From Paraburkholderia silviterrae (GTDB lineage Bacteria; Pseudomonadota; Gammaproteobacteria; Burkholderiales; Burkholderiaceae): a stretch of DNA of 58,138 nucleotides. Below, in pieces: positions 7,594 through 15,889 of this stretch. The position numbers and the translations under genes were made by a program. The DNA is taken from assembly GCF_004353915.1 (NCBI RefSeq), contig NZ_SMRP01000036.1:1-58138 (forward strand). Reading direction: 5' to 3'. The notes under the pieces were generated by a model, which was not told where the DNA came from, did not search any database, and saw only the letters and a program-made list of their open reading frames with translations. The stretch's first letter is position 1. Every line of letters starts with the position of its first letter.

Positions 7594-7708
7594 CGGTATT
7601 TGCACGGCGCCGCTCCAACCTCGCGCGGCACGCGTCCACACAACGGGCGCGCGGGTTCGCGGGGAAGGGCGGCAGCCTCGTCAAACTGGATAAATCGCGG
7701 AACCCATC

Positions 7709-8200
7709 ATGAGACACATTATTTCCGTTTTGCTGGAAAACGAGCCGGGCGCACTCTCGCGCGTGGTCGGCCTCTTCTCCGCACGCGGCTACAACATTGA
7801 AACCTTGACGGTGGCGCCGACCGAAGACCGTTCGCTGTCGCGCATGACCATCGTTTCCATTGGCTCGGACGACGTGATCGAACAGATCACGAAGCATCTG
7901 AACCGCCTGATCGAGGTGGTGAAAGTGGTCGACCTTACCGAGGGCGCCCACATCGAACGCGAGCTGATGCTGATCAAGGTAAGGGCGGTCGGCAAGGAAC
8001 GTGAGGAGATGAAGCGGATGGCGGACATTTTCCGCGGCCGCATCATCGACGTCACCGAAAAGACTTATACGATCGAGCTGACGGGGGCGAGCGACAAGCT
8101 CGACGCGTTCATCGAAGCGCTCGACGCCACCGCGATTCTCGAAACCGTCCGCACGGGCAGTTCGGGCATCGGGCGCGGAGAGCGCATTCTGAAGGTGTGA
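7709..8200 (+). CDS. ilvH: Acetolactate synthase small (regulatory) subunit
   Basis: A 163-aa regulatory subunit, called ilvH or ilvN depending on convention. An N-terminal ACT domain (MRHIISVLLENEPGALSRVVGLFS, residues 1-75) binds the feedback inhibitor valine. The C-terminal AHAS-small domain (EREEMKRMADIFRGRIIDV onward) activates the large subunit. It is 115 nt after ilvI; I see no clear terminator or promoter in that spacer, so co-transcription is likely. Confidence 0.96.
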   Translation: MRHIISVLLENEPGALSRVVGLFSARGYNIETLTVAPTEDRSLSRMTIVSIGSDDVIEQITKHLNRLIEVVKVVDLTEGAHIERELMLIKVRAVGKEREEMKRMADIFRGRIIDVTEKTYTIELTGASDKLDAFIEALDATAILETVRTGSSGIGRGERILKV

Positions 8201-8321
8201 CCCGGCCACAGTCGATCTTGCACCGGAACTTGACCGGATGCTGCGCCCCCGGGCGATGCATCCGGTTCAGCAAAGCTAATAGCAGTAACGAATTCACCCA
8301 GTATCTCGCCAAGGAACCAAC

Positions 8322-9338
8322 ATGAAAGTTTTCTACGACAAGGACGCCGATCTCTCCCTCATCAAGGGCAAGCAGGTCACGATCATCGGTTACGGCTCGC
8401 AAGGCCACGCCCACGCGCTGAACCTGAAGGACAGCGGCGTGAACGTGACGGTCGGTCTGCGCAAGAACGGCGCATCGTGGAGCAAGGCTGAGAACGCCGG
8501 CCTGCAGGTCAAGGAAGTGGCCGAAGCGGTGAAGAACGCCGACGTCGTCATGATGCTGCTGCCCGACGAGCAGATCGCCGATGTCTACGCGAAGGAAGTC
8601 CACGCGAACATCAAGAACGGCGCAGCGCTCGCGTTCGCGCACGGCTTCAACGTCCACTACGGCGCGGTGATCCCGCGTGCGGATCTGGACGTCATCATGA
8701 TCGCCCCGAAGGCCCCGGGCCACACGGTGCGCGGCACCTACTCGCAAGGCGGCGGCGTGCCCCACCTGATCGCTGTCCACCAGGACAAGTCGGGCGCAGC
8801 GCGTGACATCGCGCTGTCGTACGCTGCGGCAAACGGCGGCGGCCGTGCCGGCATCATCGAAACGAACTTCCGTGAAGAAACCGAAACCGATCTGTTCGGC
8901 GAACAAGCCGTGCTGTGCGGCGGTACGGTCGAGCTGATCAAGGCCGGCTTCGAAACGCTGGTCGAGGCAGGCTACGCGCCGGAAATGGCTTACTTCGAGT
9001 GCCTGCACGAACTGAAGCTGATCGTCGACCTGATCTACGAAGGCGGCATCGCCAACATGAACTACTCGATCTCGAACAACGCCGAGTACGGCGAGTACGT
9101 GACGGGCCCGCGCGTCGTCACGGCAGAGACGAAGAAGGTCATGAAGGACGTCCTGAAGGACATCCAGACCGGCGAATACGCGAAGAGCTTCATCCTCGAG
9201 AACAAGGCCGGCGCACCGACGCTGCAATCGCGCCGCCGCCTGGGCGCCGAGCACCAGATCGAAACGGTCGGTGCGAAGCTGCGCGCGATGATGCCGTGGA
9301 TCGCCGCGAACAAGCTCGTCGACCAGTCGAAGAACTAA
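8322..9338 (+). CDS. ilvC: Ketol-acid reductoisomerase, class I
   Basis: A 338-aa enzyme converting acetolactate to 2,3-dihydroxyisovalerate and its isoleucine-pathway homologue, using NAD(P)H and Mg2+. The Rossmann motif GYGSQGHAHALNLKDSG is near residue 24 and the metal-binding Glu/Asp set includes ETDLFGEQAVLCGG near 190-205. Length is that of the short class I form. It follows the small subunit gene by 121 nt and is closed by a strong terminator. Confidence 0.97.
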   Translation: MKVFYDKDADLSLIKGKQVTIIGYGSQGHAHALNLKDSGVNVTVGLRKNGASWSKAENAGLQVKEVAEAVKNADVVMMLLPDEQIADVYAKEVHANIKNGAALAFAHGFNVHYGAVIPRADLDVIMIAPKAPGHTVRGTYSQGGGVPHLIAVHQDKSGAARDIALSYAAANGGGRAGIIETNFREETETDLFGEQAVLCGGTVELIKAGFETLVEAGYAPEMAYFECLHELKLIVDLIYEGGIANMNYSISNNAEYGEYVTGPRVVTAETKKVMKDVLKDIQTGEYAKSFILENKAGAPTLQSRRRLGAEHQIETVGAKLRAMMPWIAANKLVDQSKN

Positions 9339-9403
9339 TCTGACGGTGCCGTTCTGGCGCGTGCGTGCGGGTTTATCCCGGCGCACGGCGCTCAGTATCA
9401 AAG

Positions 9404-9440
9404 AAAGCCGCCCAGGTGGGATGAACCCTGGGCGGCTTTT
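9404..9440 (+). terminator. Intrinsic terminator after ilvC
   Basis: Stem AAAGCCGCCCAGG (9404-9416) pairs with CCTGGGCGGCTTT (9427-9439) across a 10-nt loop, followed by T residues. It separates the ilv operon from psd. Confidence 0.9.
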
Positions 9441-9477
9441 GCTATCCTACGGTTTTTAAAATAACAGCGAAGCCACC

Positions 9478-10131
9478 ATGAATTACCCTCATCCGATCAT
9501 CGCGCGCGAAGGCTGGCCGTTCATCGCCATTGCGGCCGTCGTCGCGCTCCTGATCCATGCGGTCGCGGGCTTCGGGCTTGCATGGCCGTTCTGGCTGATC
9601 CTGGTCTTCGTCGTCCAGTTCTTCCGCGATCCGCCGCGCCCGATTCCCACGCAGGCCAACGCCGTGCTGTGCCCGGCCGACGGCCGCATCGTTGCAGTCG
9701 AAACCGCGCACGACCCGTATGCCAACCGTGAAGCGCTCAAGATCAGCGTGTTCATGAACGTGTTCAACGTGCACTCGCAGCGCTCGCCCGTGGACGGCGC
9801 CGTCGCGAAGGTCGAATACTTTCCGGGTGCCTACCTGAACGCCGCCATCGACAAGGCCTCGACCGAGAACGAGCGCAACGCCGTCGTGCTCACGATGGCC
9901 GACGGCACGGCCGTCACCTCGGTGCAGATCGCGGGCCTGATCGCGCGCCGCATTCTCTGCTATGTGCGCGCAGGCGAGCCGCTCTCGCGCGGCCAGCGCT
10001 ACGGCTTCATCCGCTTCGGCTCGCGCGTGGACGTCTATCTGCCCGTGGGCAGCCGCCCGCGCGTGTCGATTGGCGAAAAGGTGTCCGCTTCGTCGACGAT
10101 CCTCGCCGAACTGCCGACGCAGTCCGCATAA
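9478..10131 (+). CDS. psd: Phosphatidylserine decarboxylase (short form)
   Basis: A 217-aa proenzyme making phosphatidylethanolamine from phosphatidylserine. Two hydrophobic stretches at about residues 15-50 anchor it in the inner membrane. NVHSQRSPVDG is a conserved active-site stretch. The self-cleavage site that yields the pyruvoyl group is the Gly-Ser of GFIRFGSRVDVYLP near 181. The short length is typical of the psd type found beside pssA. It is 11 nt upstream of pssA, so the two steps of phosphatidylethanolamine synthesis are in one operon. Confidence 0.95.
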   Translation: MNYPHPIIAREGWPFIAIAAVVALLIHAVAGFGLAWPFWLILVFVVQFFRDPPRPIPTQANAVLCPADGRIVAVETAHDPYANREALKISVFMNVFNVHSQRSPVDGAVAKVEYFPGAYLNAAIDKASTENERNAVVLTMADGTAVTSVQIAGLIARRILCYVRAGEPLSRGQRYGFIRFGSRVDVYLPVGSRPRVSIGEKVSASSTILAELPTQSA

Positions 10132-10142
10132 GGAGGGCCCCG

Positions 10143-11021
10143 ATGGCCGGACTCAAACCGCGTCGACCCCGCAATCCCGCCGGCGGGCCGCTGCCGCGCC
10201 CGTTTCGCCGCAACAAGGCGGGGATTCAGGATCCCGTGGGCGTTGCCGCGAGCCGCCGCGCCGCGCGCCAGGACTTCCTGAAGAAGCGCGGCATCTACCT
10301 GCTGCCCAATGCGTTTACCACCGCGGCGCTGTTCTGCGGCTTTTTCGCGGTCGTGCAGGCCATGAACGTGCGCTTCGAGGTGGCGGCCATCGCCATTTTC
10401 GTGGCGATGGTGCTCGACGGCATGGACGGGCGCGTCGCGCGCATGACGCATTCGCAGAGCGCGTTCGGCGAGCAGTTCGACAGCCTTTCGGACATGGTCT
10501 CGTTCGGCGTCGCGCCCGCGCTCGTGATGTACGAGTGGGTGCTCAAGGACCTCGGGCGCTGGGGGTGGCTTGCGGCCTTCGTCTACTGCTCGGGCGCGGC
10601 GCTGCGCCTCGCGCGCTTTAACACCAACATCGGCGTGGTGGACAAGCGCTTCTTCCAGGGCCTGCCGAGTCCGGCCGCGGCGGCGCTGATCGCCGGCTTC
10701 GTCTGGCTCGCCACCGACAACCGCGTGCCCGTGAAGCTCTCGTGGTTGCCGTGGGTGGCCTTCGTGCTGACGATCTACGCGGGCGTGACGATGGTCTCGA
10801 ACGCGCCGTTCTATAGCGGCAAGGCGCTCGATGTGCGGCACCGCGTGCCGTTCGCGGCCACGTTGCTCGTGGTGGTGGCGTTCGTGCTCGTGTCGTCCGA
10901 TCCGCCGCTGATGCTGTTCGGCCTGTTCGTGCTCTACGGCCTCTCGGGCTATGTGTTCTGGGCCTGGCAGGGCGTGCGCGGGCGCACGAACCCGGCGCGC
11001 TCCTTGCCGCGCGAGCGGTAG
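10143..11021 (+). CDS. pssA: CDP-diacylglycerol-serine O-phosphatidyltransferase
   Basis: A 292-aa integral membrane enzyme that joins serine to CDP-diacylglycerol. The CDP-alcohol phosphatidyltransferase signature DGMDGRVARMTHSQSAFG followed by FDSLSD near residues 98-125 is complete. Several membrane helices follow to the C-terminus. A basic N-terminal extension of about 50 residues precedes the first helix. The ATG is preceded by AAGGAGGG. Its product is the substrate of psd directly upstream. Confidence 0.95.
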   Translation: MAGLKPRRPRNPAGGPLPRPFRRNKAGIQDPVGVAASRRAARQDFLKKRGIYLLPNAFTTAALFCGFFAVVQAMNVRFEVAAIAIFVAMVLDGMDGRVARMTHSQSAFGEQFDSLSDMVSFGVAPALVMYEWVLKDLGRWGWLAAFVYCSGAALRLARFNTNIGVVDKRFFQGLPSPAAAALIAGFVWLATDNRVPVKLSWLPWVAFVLTIYAGVTMVSNAPFYSGKALDVRHRVPFAATLLVVVAFVLVSSDPPLMLFGLFVLYGLSGYVFWAWQGVRGRTNPARSLPRER

Positions 11022-11049
11022 GGCGCCGACGTCAGGCAAACGGATGAAG

Positions 11050-11077
11050 GGCCGCGCGCGAGCGCGGCCCTTTTTAA
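11050..11077 (+). terminator. Intrinsic terminator after pssA
   Basis: GGCCGCGC pairs with GCGCGGCC around a short GCGA loop, followed by a T5 run and AATTT. It isolates the leuA promoter from psd-pssA. Confidence 0.88.
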
Positions 11078-11108
11078 TTTCGCTTGTGCGAGTGCAGGTC
11101 TGCGCCAA

Positions 11109-11137
11109 TTGCGCTATCGGCGGATTCCGGCTATAGT
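11109..11137 (+). promoter_or_regulatory. Predicted leuA promoter
   Basis: TTGCGC (11109-11114), a 17-bp spacer and TATAGT (11132-11137). The +1 should fall at about 11144-11145, which is at or within a base of the ATG of the leader peptide. Confidence 0.65.
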
Positions 11138-11144
11138 CGGCCGC

Positions 11145-11228
11145 ATGGACACCATCCAGTTCCCCCTCTTTTCCCTTCAAGCCGGCGCGCATCTAAGCAC
11201 GCTAGCGCTAGCGCGCCTGCCGCGCTGA
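11145..11228 (+). CDS. leuA leader peptide with clustered CTA leucine codons
   Basis: A 27-codon ORF, MDTIQFPLFSLQAGAHLSTLALARLPR, written here as its parts MDTIQFPLFS, LQAGAHLSTL and ALARLPR. It has six Leu codons; three are CTA, very rare in this GC-rich genome, within 16 nt. The CTA codons sit in a stem: GGCGCGC before them can pair with GCGCGCC after them. Enterobacterial leuL uses a run of CTA codons to sense charged tRNA-Leu, so leucine-dependent attenuation of leuA is inferred. The stop is 107 nt before leuA. A small hairpin (11268-11281) and a T5 run (11299-11303) follow but are not adjacent, so the terminator part is not clear. Confidence 0.6.
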   Translation: MDTIQFPLFSLQAGAHLSTLALARLPR

Positions 11229-11335
11229 TCTCGCTCGCCCTCCGTAAGCTTCGTTCATTGTCAGCGTCGCCATCGGTGGCGCGAACACCCAAAATCCGTT
11301 TTTAGACACTGAACAAGTCCCCCTGGAGACCCGAA

Positions 11336-12880
11336 ATGGCAGCAGACAAGCTCATCATTTTCGATACGACGTTGCGTGACGGCGAGCAATCGCCCGGCGC
11401 GTCGATGACGAAGGAAGAGAAGATCCGCATCGCGAAGCAACTCGAGCGCATGAAGGTCGACATCATCGAAGCGGGCTTCGCGGCCAGCTCGAACGGCGAC
11501 TTCGACGCGATCCACACGATCGCCGGCATGATCAAGGACAGCACGATCTGCTCGCTCGCCCGCGCGAACGACAAGGACATTCAGCGCGCCGCCGACGCGC
11601 TCAAGCCCGCCGACCATTTCCGGATCCACACGTTCATCGCCACCTCGGCGCTGCACATGGAGAAGAAGCTGCGCATGTCGCCCGAGCAGGTGCTCGAGCA
11701 GGCCAAGCTGGCCGTGCGTTACGCGCGCAAGTTCACCAACGACGTGGAGTTCTCGCCCGAAGACGGCAGCCGGTCGGACATGGACTTCCTGTGCCGCGTG
11801 CTGGAAGCCGTGATCAACGAAGGCGCGACCACGATCAACATCGCCGATACGGTCGGCTACGGCATTCCGGAGCTCTACGGCAACCTCGTGAAGACGCTGC
11901 GCGAGCGCATCCCGAACTCGGACAAGGCCGTGTTCTCGGTGCATTGCCATAACGACCTCGGCATGGCGGTCGCGAACTCGCTGGCCGGCGTGCAGATCGG
12001 CGGCGCGCGTCAAGTGGAGTGCACCATCAACGGTCTCGGCGAGCGCGCGGGCAATACGTCGCTCGAAGAGATCGTCATGGCCGTGAAGACCCGCAAGGAC
12101 TACTTCGGCCTCGAGCTCGGCATCGACACCACGCAGATCGTGCCGGCCTCGAAGCTCGTCTCGCAGATCACAGGCTTCGTCGTGCAGCCGAACAAGGCGG
12201 TGGTGGGCGCGAACGCGTTCGCGCACGCGTCGGGCATCCACCAGGACGGCGTGCTCAAGGCGCGCGACACCTACGAGATCATGCGCGCGGAAGACGTGGG
12301 CTGGAGCGCGAACAAGATCGTGCTCGGCAAGCTCTCGGGCCGCAACGCGTTCAAGCAGCGCCTGCAGGAACTCGGTATTCAGCTCGACAGCGAAGGCGAA
12401 CTGAACCAGGCGTTTGCGCGCTTCAAGGAACTGGCCGACCGCAAGGCCGAAATCTTCGACGAAGACATCATCGCGATCGTGACGGAAGAGTCGGCCGAGG
12501 CGCAGGAGAAGGAGCACTTCAAGTTCGTCTCGCTCGCGCAGCACTCGGAGACGGGCGAGCGTCCGCACGCACGCGTCGTATTCTCGGCTGACGGCAAGGA
12601 AGTGACGGGCGAAGCGGCGGGCAATGGCCCGGTGGACGCCACGCTCAACGCCATCGAAACCGAGGTGGGCAGCGGCTCGGAACTGCTGCTGTACTCGGTG
12701 AACGCGATCACGACGGGCACCCAGGCGCAGGGCGAAGTGACGGTGCGTCTGTCGAAGGCGGGCCGCATCGTCAACGGCGTGGGTACCGATCCGGATATCG
12801 TCGCGGCTTCGGCGAAGGCGTATATCTCGGCGCTCAACAAGCTCTACTCGGGCGACAAGCTCAATCCGCAGCGCTCGTAA
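11336..12880 (+). CDS. leuA: 2-isopropylmalate synthase
   Basis: A 514-aa enzyme condensing acetyl-CoA with 2-ketoisovalerate, the committed step of leucine synthesis. The catalytic TIM barrel opens with FDTTLRDGEQSPGASM, and the metal-binding HCHND is near residue 204. The C-terminal LeuA dimerisation domain (about 390-510) gives leucine feedback. Length is standard. The upstream leader region suggests attenuation, and a strong terminator follows. Confidence 0.97.
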   Translation: MAADKLIIFDTTLRDGEQSPGASMTKEEKIRIAKQLERMKVDIIEAGFAASSNGDFDAIHTIAGMIKDSTICSLARANDKDIQRAADALKPADHFRIHTFIATSALHMEKKLRMSPEQVLEQAKLAVRYARKFTNDVEFSPEDGSRSDMDFLCRVLEAVINEGATTINIADTVGYGIPELYGNLVKTLRERIPNSDKAVFSVHCHNDLGMAVANSLAGVQIGGARQVECTINGLGERAGNTSLEEIVMAVKTRKDYFGLELGIDTTQIVPASKLVSQITGFVVQPNKAVVGANAFAHASGIHQDGVLKARDTYEIMRAEDVGWSANKIVLGKLSGRNAFKQRLQELGIQLDSEGELNQAFARFKELADRKAEIFDEDIIAIVTEESAEAQEKEHFKFVSLAQHSETGERPHARVVFSADGKEVTGEAAGNGPVDATLNAIETEVGSGSELLLYSVNAITTGTQAQGEVTVRLSKAGRIVNGVGTDPDIVAASAKAYISALNKLYSGDKLNPQRS

Positions 12881-12939
12881 GCAGCGGCTGGGCAGCGCGG
12901 CGCTTCGCTCTGCTGCCCAGTTTCGCGCCGATCAAATGA

Positions 12940-12973
12940 AAAGCCCCCGTGCTCGCGAGAGCGCGGGGGCTTT
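12940..12973. terminator. Terminator between leuA and the convergent lipoprotein gene
   Basis: AAAGCCCCCG (12940-12949) pairs with CGGGGGCTTT (12964-12973). T residues on both strands make it usable in both directions. Confidence 0.85.
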
Positions 12974-13014
12974 GTCTTGTCTGGCTGGCGATGCGTTGCG
13001 AATGCCTTTGGAGC

Positions 13015-13557
13015 TCAGAAAATGCTGCGCCGGTCGGGATCGTGCAGCGGGTCAGGCGTCTTTTGCGTGAGCCGCAGGATGCCCTGGTCGTCGAAATAGA
13101 AGCTGTAGAGCATGTACCAGACGCCGTCTTCGAGGTAGCGATAGGTCCAGGCCTCGCGCTTCATCAGCGGGAAATAGGCGGTCTCTTCCGGGCGGCCGAA
13201 GTTCACGAGCACGTCGGTGCGCGTCCATTTGCCGATCTCGGCCTTGTAGAACTCGTTGGGCTGCAGCACCTGGCGCACGCTGACGACTTTGCCGCTGCCG
13301 TCGATGTCGGCGGCGACGGTGGTTTCGCCCATCGGCTGGGTGGGCCACATCAGGCGCTTGCCGCCATTGGGCAGGTCGTAGACCTCGCGCGGCTGGCCGA
13401 AGCGGGCGACCACGGCCTGGGCGTCGTCGCCTGCATGGAATTGCTGCCACGGCTGCACGCAGCCGGCCAGGGCGAGTGCGCCCATGCCGGCGACGAGCGC
13501 CCGGCGCGTGGCGCGCGGCAGGCGCGTCGCGATGGCGGATGAAAGACGGTTGAGCAT
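13015..13557 (-). CDS. Predicted outer-membrane lipoprotein, unknown function
   Basis: A 180-aa protein with a basic N-terminus, a hydrophobic stretch and the lipobox LALAGC (lipidated Cys near residue 33), hence a lipoprotein. The mature part has two similar turns, VVARFGQPREVYDLPNGG and LVNFGRPEETAYFP, each FG-x-P-x-E followed by aromatic residues; this repeat recalls SmpA/BamE-like folds. That relation is by eye only. It is convergent with leuA and divergent from the binding-protein gene. Confidence 0.75.
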   Translation of the reverse strand: MLNRLSSAIATRLPRATRRALVAGMGALALAGCVQPWQQFHAGDDAQAVVARFGQPREVYDLPNGGKRLMWPTQPMGETTVAADIDGSGKVVSVRQVLQPNEFYKAEIGKWTRTDVLVNFGRPEETAYFPLMKREAWTYRYLEDGVWYMLYSFYFDDQGILRLTQKTPDPLHDPDRRSIF

Positions 13558-13681
13558 GAAGTCCCCCCGATTGCACGTATGTGCACGTGTGCGATGGGCG
13601 CCGTGCGGATTCGAAGCTGGGTCCGAAGTGCCTGGAACCCTCTCTGGAACCGTTATTTTGACACGTCGGGATGGCGACGGC

Positions 13682-13711
13682 TTGCGGCCGTGCGCATGGA
13701 CGTCCTATGAT
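13682..13711 (+). promoter_or_regulatory. Candidate promoter of the periplasmic binding protein gene
   Basis: TTGCGG, an 18-bp spacer and TATGAT, 44 bp before the ATG. Confidence 0.4.
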
Positions 13712-13755
13712 CCGCGCTTCATACGATGCGGCTCACACAGTAGAGGAACAGGCCC

Positions 13756-15060
13756 ATGAAGGGACGATTGACGCGCGCGGCGATGATCTTGCTGGCGGCG
13801 ACAGGATTCGGCGCGGCACTGACGGCCGGCGGCGCGCACGCCGCGAGCACGCAGGCGAGCGCGGGCAAGCCGATCCAGCTCGCGCTGATCGAGGGCATGT
13901 CCGGGCCGTTCGCGGACGCGGGCGCGGCCGTCGAACGCAATCTGCGTTTCGGCGTGGAGCGCGTGAACGCGCGCGGCGGCGTGACGCTGGCGGACGGCCG
14001 CCATCCGCTCGAACTGGTCGTGCTCGACAGCAAAGGCAGCACCGAGGCGGCGCTGATGCAACTGCGCGCGGCTGCCGACCGCCACATCGGCTTCATCTTG
14101 CAGGGCAACAGCTCGGCGGTGGCGGCGGCGCTAGTGGCGGCCATCGATCGGCAGAACGCGCGCGAGCCGGAGAACCGCGAGGTGTTCCTCAACTATTCGG
14201 CGGACGACCCGGCGCTCACCAACGCGAACTGCAGCTTCTGGCATTTCCGCTTCGACGCGCACGCGGGCATGCGTATGGACGCGCTCGCCGATGTGATCGC
14301 CGCCGATCAGTCCATCAAAAAGGTCTACCTGCTCAATCAGGACTACAGCTTCGGCCACGACGTGAGCACGCTCGCGCGCGCGGCGCTGGCGAAAGATCGG
14401 CCAGACATTGCCGTGGTGGGCGATGAATTCCATCCGATCGGCCGCGTGAAGGATTTCGCGCCGTATATCGCCAAGATTCGCGCGGCGGGCGCGGACGCCG
14501 TCATCACCGGCAACTGGGGCAACGACCTCACGCTGCTCGTGAAGGCCGCGCGCGAACAGGGCCTCGACACCAAGTTCTACACGTTTTACGGCAACAGCCT
14601 CGGCGCGCCGGCGGCGCTCGGCGAGGCGGGCGTCAAGCGCGTGATCGCCGTGGCCGACTGGCATCCGAACGTGGGCGGCGCAGCCTCCGACGCCTGGTAC
14701 GCGGCGTTCCGCGCCCGCTACCCGGCGGCGCAGGACGACTATCCGGTGCTGCGCATGGAGATGCTCGTCGAGATGCTCGCCCAGGCCATCACGAAGGCTG
14801 GCTCGGCGCAACCCGAGGCCGTCGCGAGGGCGCTTGAGGGTATGCACTTCAAGGGTGACGAAAGTGACTTCCATCCGATGTGGATGCGCGCCGACGACCA
14901 TCAGGTAATCCAACCCCTTTACGTGATGCAGATGGACAAGCAGGGCACGTCCGGAGTGCGCTACGACAACGAAGGCTCGGGCTATGGCTTTCGCACGGTG
15001 CTGGCTCTGCCGGCGCAGCGCACGGCGCCGGCGACCGTCTGCAAGATGAAGCGGCCCTGA
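13756..15060 (+). CDS. Branched-chain amino acid-type ABC substrate-binding protein
   Basis: A 434-aa periplasmic binding protein of the Peripla_BP_6 (LivJ-like) type. A signal peptide of about 30 residues ends at GAHAAS. The mature protein begins the fold with IQLALIEGMSGPFADAG; later landmarks are FILQGNSSAVAAAL and KVYLLNQDYSFGHDV, the hinge-side ligand region of the family. No permease or ATPase genes adjoin, so it either works with a transporter elsewhere or has a sensory or chemotactic role. The ligand is probably an amino acid or aromatic acid but cannot be read from the sequence. Confidence 0.88.
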   Translation: MKGRLTRAAMILLAATGFGAALTAGGAHAASTQASAGKPIQLALIEGMSGPFADAGAAVERNLRFGVERVNARGGVTLADGRHPLELVVLDSKGSTEAALMQLRAAADRHIGFILQGNSSAVAAALVAAIDRQNAREPENREVFLNYSADDPALTNANCSFWHFRFDAHAGMRMDALADVIAADQSIKKVYLLNQDYSFGHDVSTLARAALAKDRPDIAVVGDEFHPIGRVKDFAPYIAKIRAAGADAVITGNWGNDLTLLVKAAREQGLDTKFYTFYGNSLGAPAALGEAGVKRVIAVADWHPNVGGAASDAWYAAFRARYPAAQDDYPVLRMEMLVEMLAQAITKAGSAQPEAVARALEGMHFKGDESDFHPMWMRADDHQVIQPLYVMQMDKQGTSGVRYDNEGSGYGFRTVLALPAQRTAPATVCKMKRP

Positions 15061-15138
15061 GCGTGGTCGTGAGCGCGGCCCGGGTGGGGCCGGCGGTGGC
15101 CCCTGTGGCGCCCCGCGAACCGGCGCGCACAGGCCGGG

Positions 15139-15167
15139 TTCGCGGCGAATTTGGCCTGTGCTACAAT
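15139..15167 (+). promoter_or_regulatory. Candidate rpsO promoter
   Basis: TTCGCG, a 17-bp spacer and TACAAT (15162-15167). This gives a leader of about 88 nt, long enough for S15-mediated autoregulation. Confidence 0.5.
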
Positions 15168-15261
15168 ACGCCCCTTGTCGTGATCCACGGCAAGTCAGCA
15201 ACAACCAACCACGGCACGGCCGTTCTTCCGTGACCGCTTGTTTGTATTAAAGGAAAAGCAA

Positions 15262-15531
15262 ATGTCCGTAGCAGATATCAAGAAGTCCGACATCGTCGCG
15301 CAATTCGCGCGCGGCACCGGTGACACGGGTTCGCCCGAAGTTCAGGTTGCACTCCTGACGTCGCGTATCAATGAACTGACTGGTCACTTCAAGTCGCACG
15401 CGAAGGATCACCACAGCCGCCGCGGTCTGCTGCGCATGGTGAGCCGCCGCCGCAAGCTGCTCGACTACCTGAAGGGTAAGGACGCAGATCGTTACCGCGC
15501 ACTGATCGAGAAGCTGGGTCTGCGCAAGTAA
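15262..15531 (+). CDS. rpsO: 30S ribosomal protein S15
   Basis: An 89-aa protein of exactly normal length that binds 16S rRNA early in small-subunit assembly. The signature GDTGSPEVQVALLTSRINEL and HHSRRGLLRMVSRRRKLLDYL, the 16S contact region, are intact. The ATG at 15262 is preceded by AAAGGAAAA; an in-frame upstream start at 15238 is rejected on length. rpsO-pnp is a conserved pairing. Confidence 0.98.
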   Translation: MSVADIKKSDIVAQFARGTGDTGSPEVQVALLTSRINELTGHFKSHAKDHHSRRGLLRMVSRRRKLLDYLKGKDADRYRALIEKLGLRK

Positions 15532-15551
15532 TCGCAAGGTCTTGCAGAAAG

Positions 15552-15592
15552 ATGCCTGTGTCAGTTCCACTGATGCAGGCATTTTGTTTTTT
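15552..15592 (+). terminator. Terminator between rpsO and pnp
   Basis: ATGCCTG (15552-15558) and TCAGT pair with ACTGA and CAGGCAT (15576-15582), followed by TTTTGTTTTTT. It may be leaky, giving rpsO more transcript than pnp. Confidence 0.88.
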
Positions 15593-15710
15593 GAACGGTG
15601 CGCTTCATGCGATGCGTGCCGCATGGCAGTACAAGCAGCAAAGAACGCAGTAAACATTCAGTAGAAGCGTGCAGTAAGAGCAGCAGGACCGGGCCTCGGG
15701 GCAGAGCTTT

Positions 15711-15795
15711 GTGTCATTCCATCGAATCGCGCGCGACAACAAGTCACGTGCGTGCCGCGTCATCGTCGCAGCCGCGCGATCCGCTGGAATGGCAT
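15711..15795 (+). promoter_or_regulatory. Long stem-loop in the pnp leader, probable RNase III target
   Basis: Bases 15711-15733 can pair with 15773-15795: 21 of 23 positions pair (two G-U), with only two single mismatches. A 4-bp inner helix (CGAC/GTCG) may extend it. The stem ends 94 nt before the pnp start. In E. coli the pnp leader forms a similarly long duplex that RNase III cuts and PNPase then degrades, giving autoregulation. That mechanism is inferred here. The rest of the 358-bp rpsO-pnp gap holds the terminator and no clear promoter. Confidence 0.7.
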
Positions 15796-15889
15796 AACAC
15801 TCCTCTACCTGCGCGGTGCCGGATTCTGTCTTGCCGTGTCGCTCGCGCGTGCGGGCGGCGCATAACAAATGAGTAAGGAGTGAGTGACC

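Noticed and set aside
5785..7641. A 618-codon minus-strand frame opposite ilvI
   Set aside because: Shadow of ilvI; no recognisable motif.
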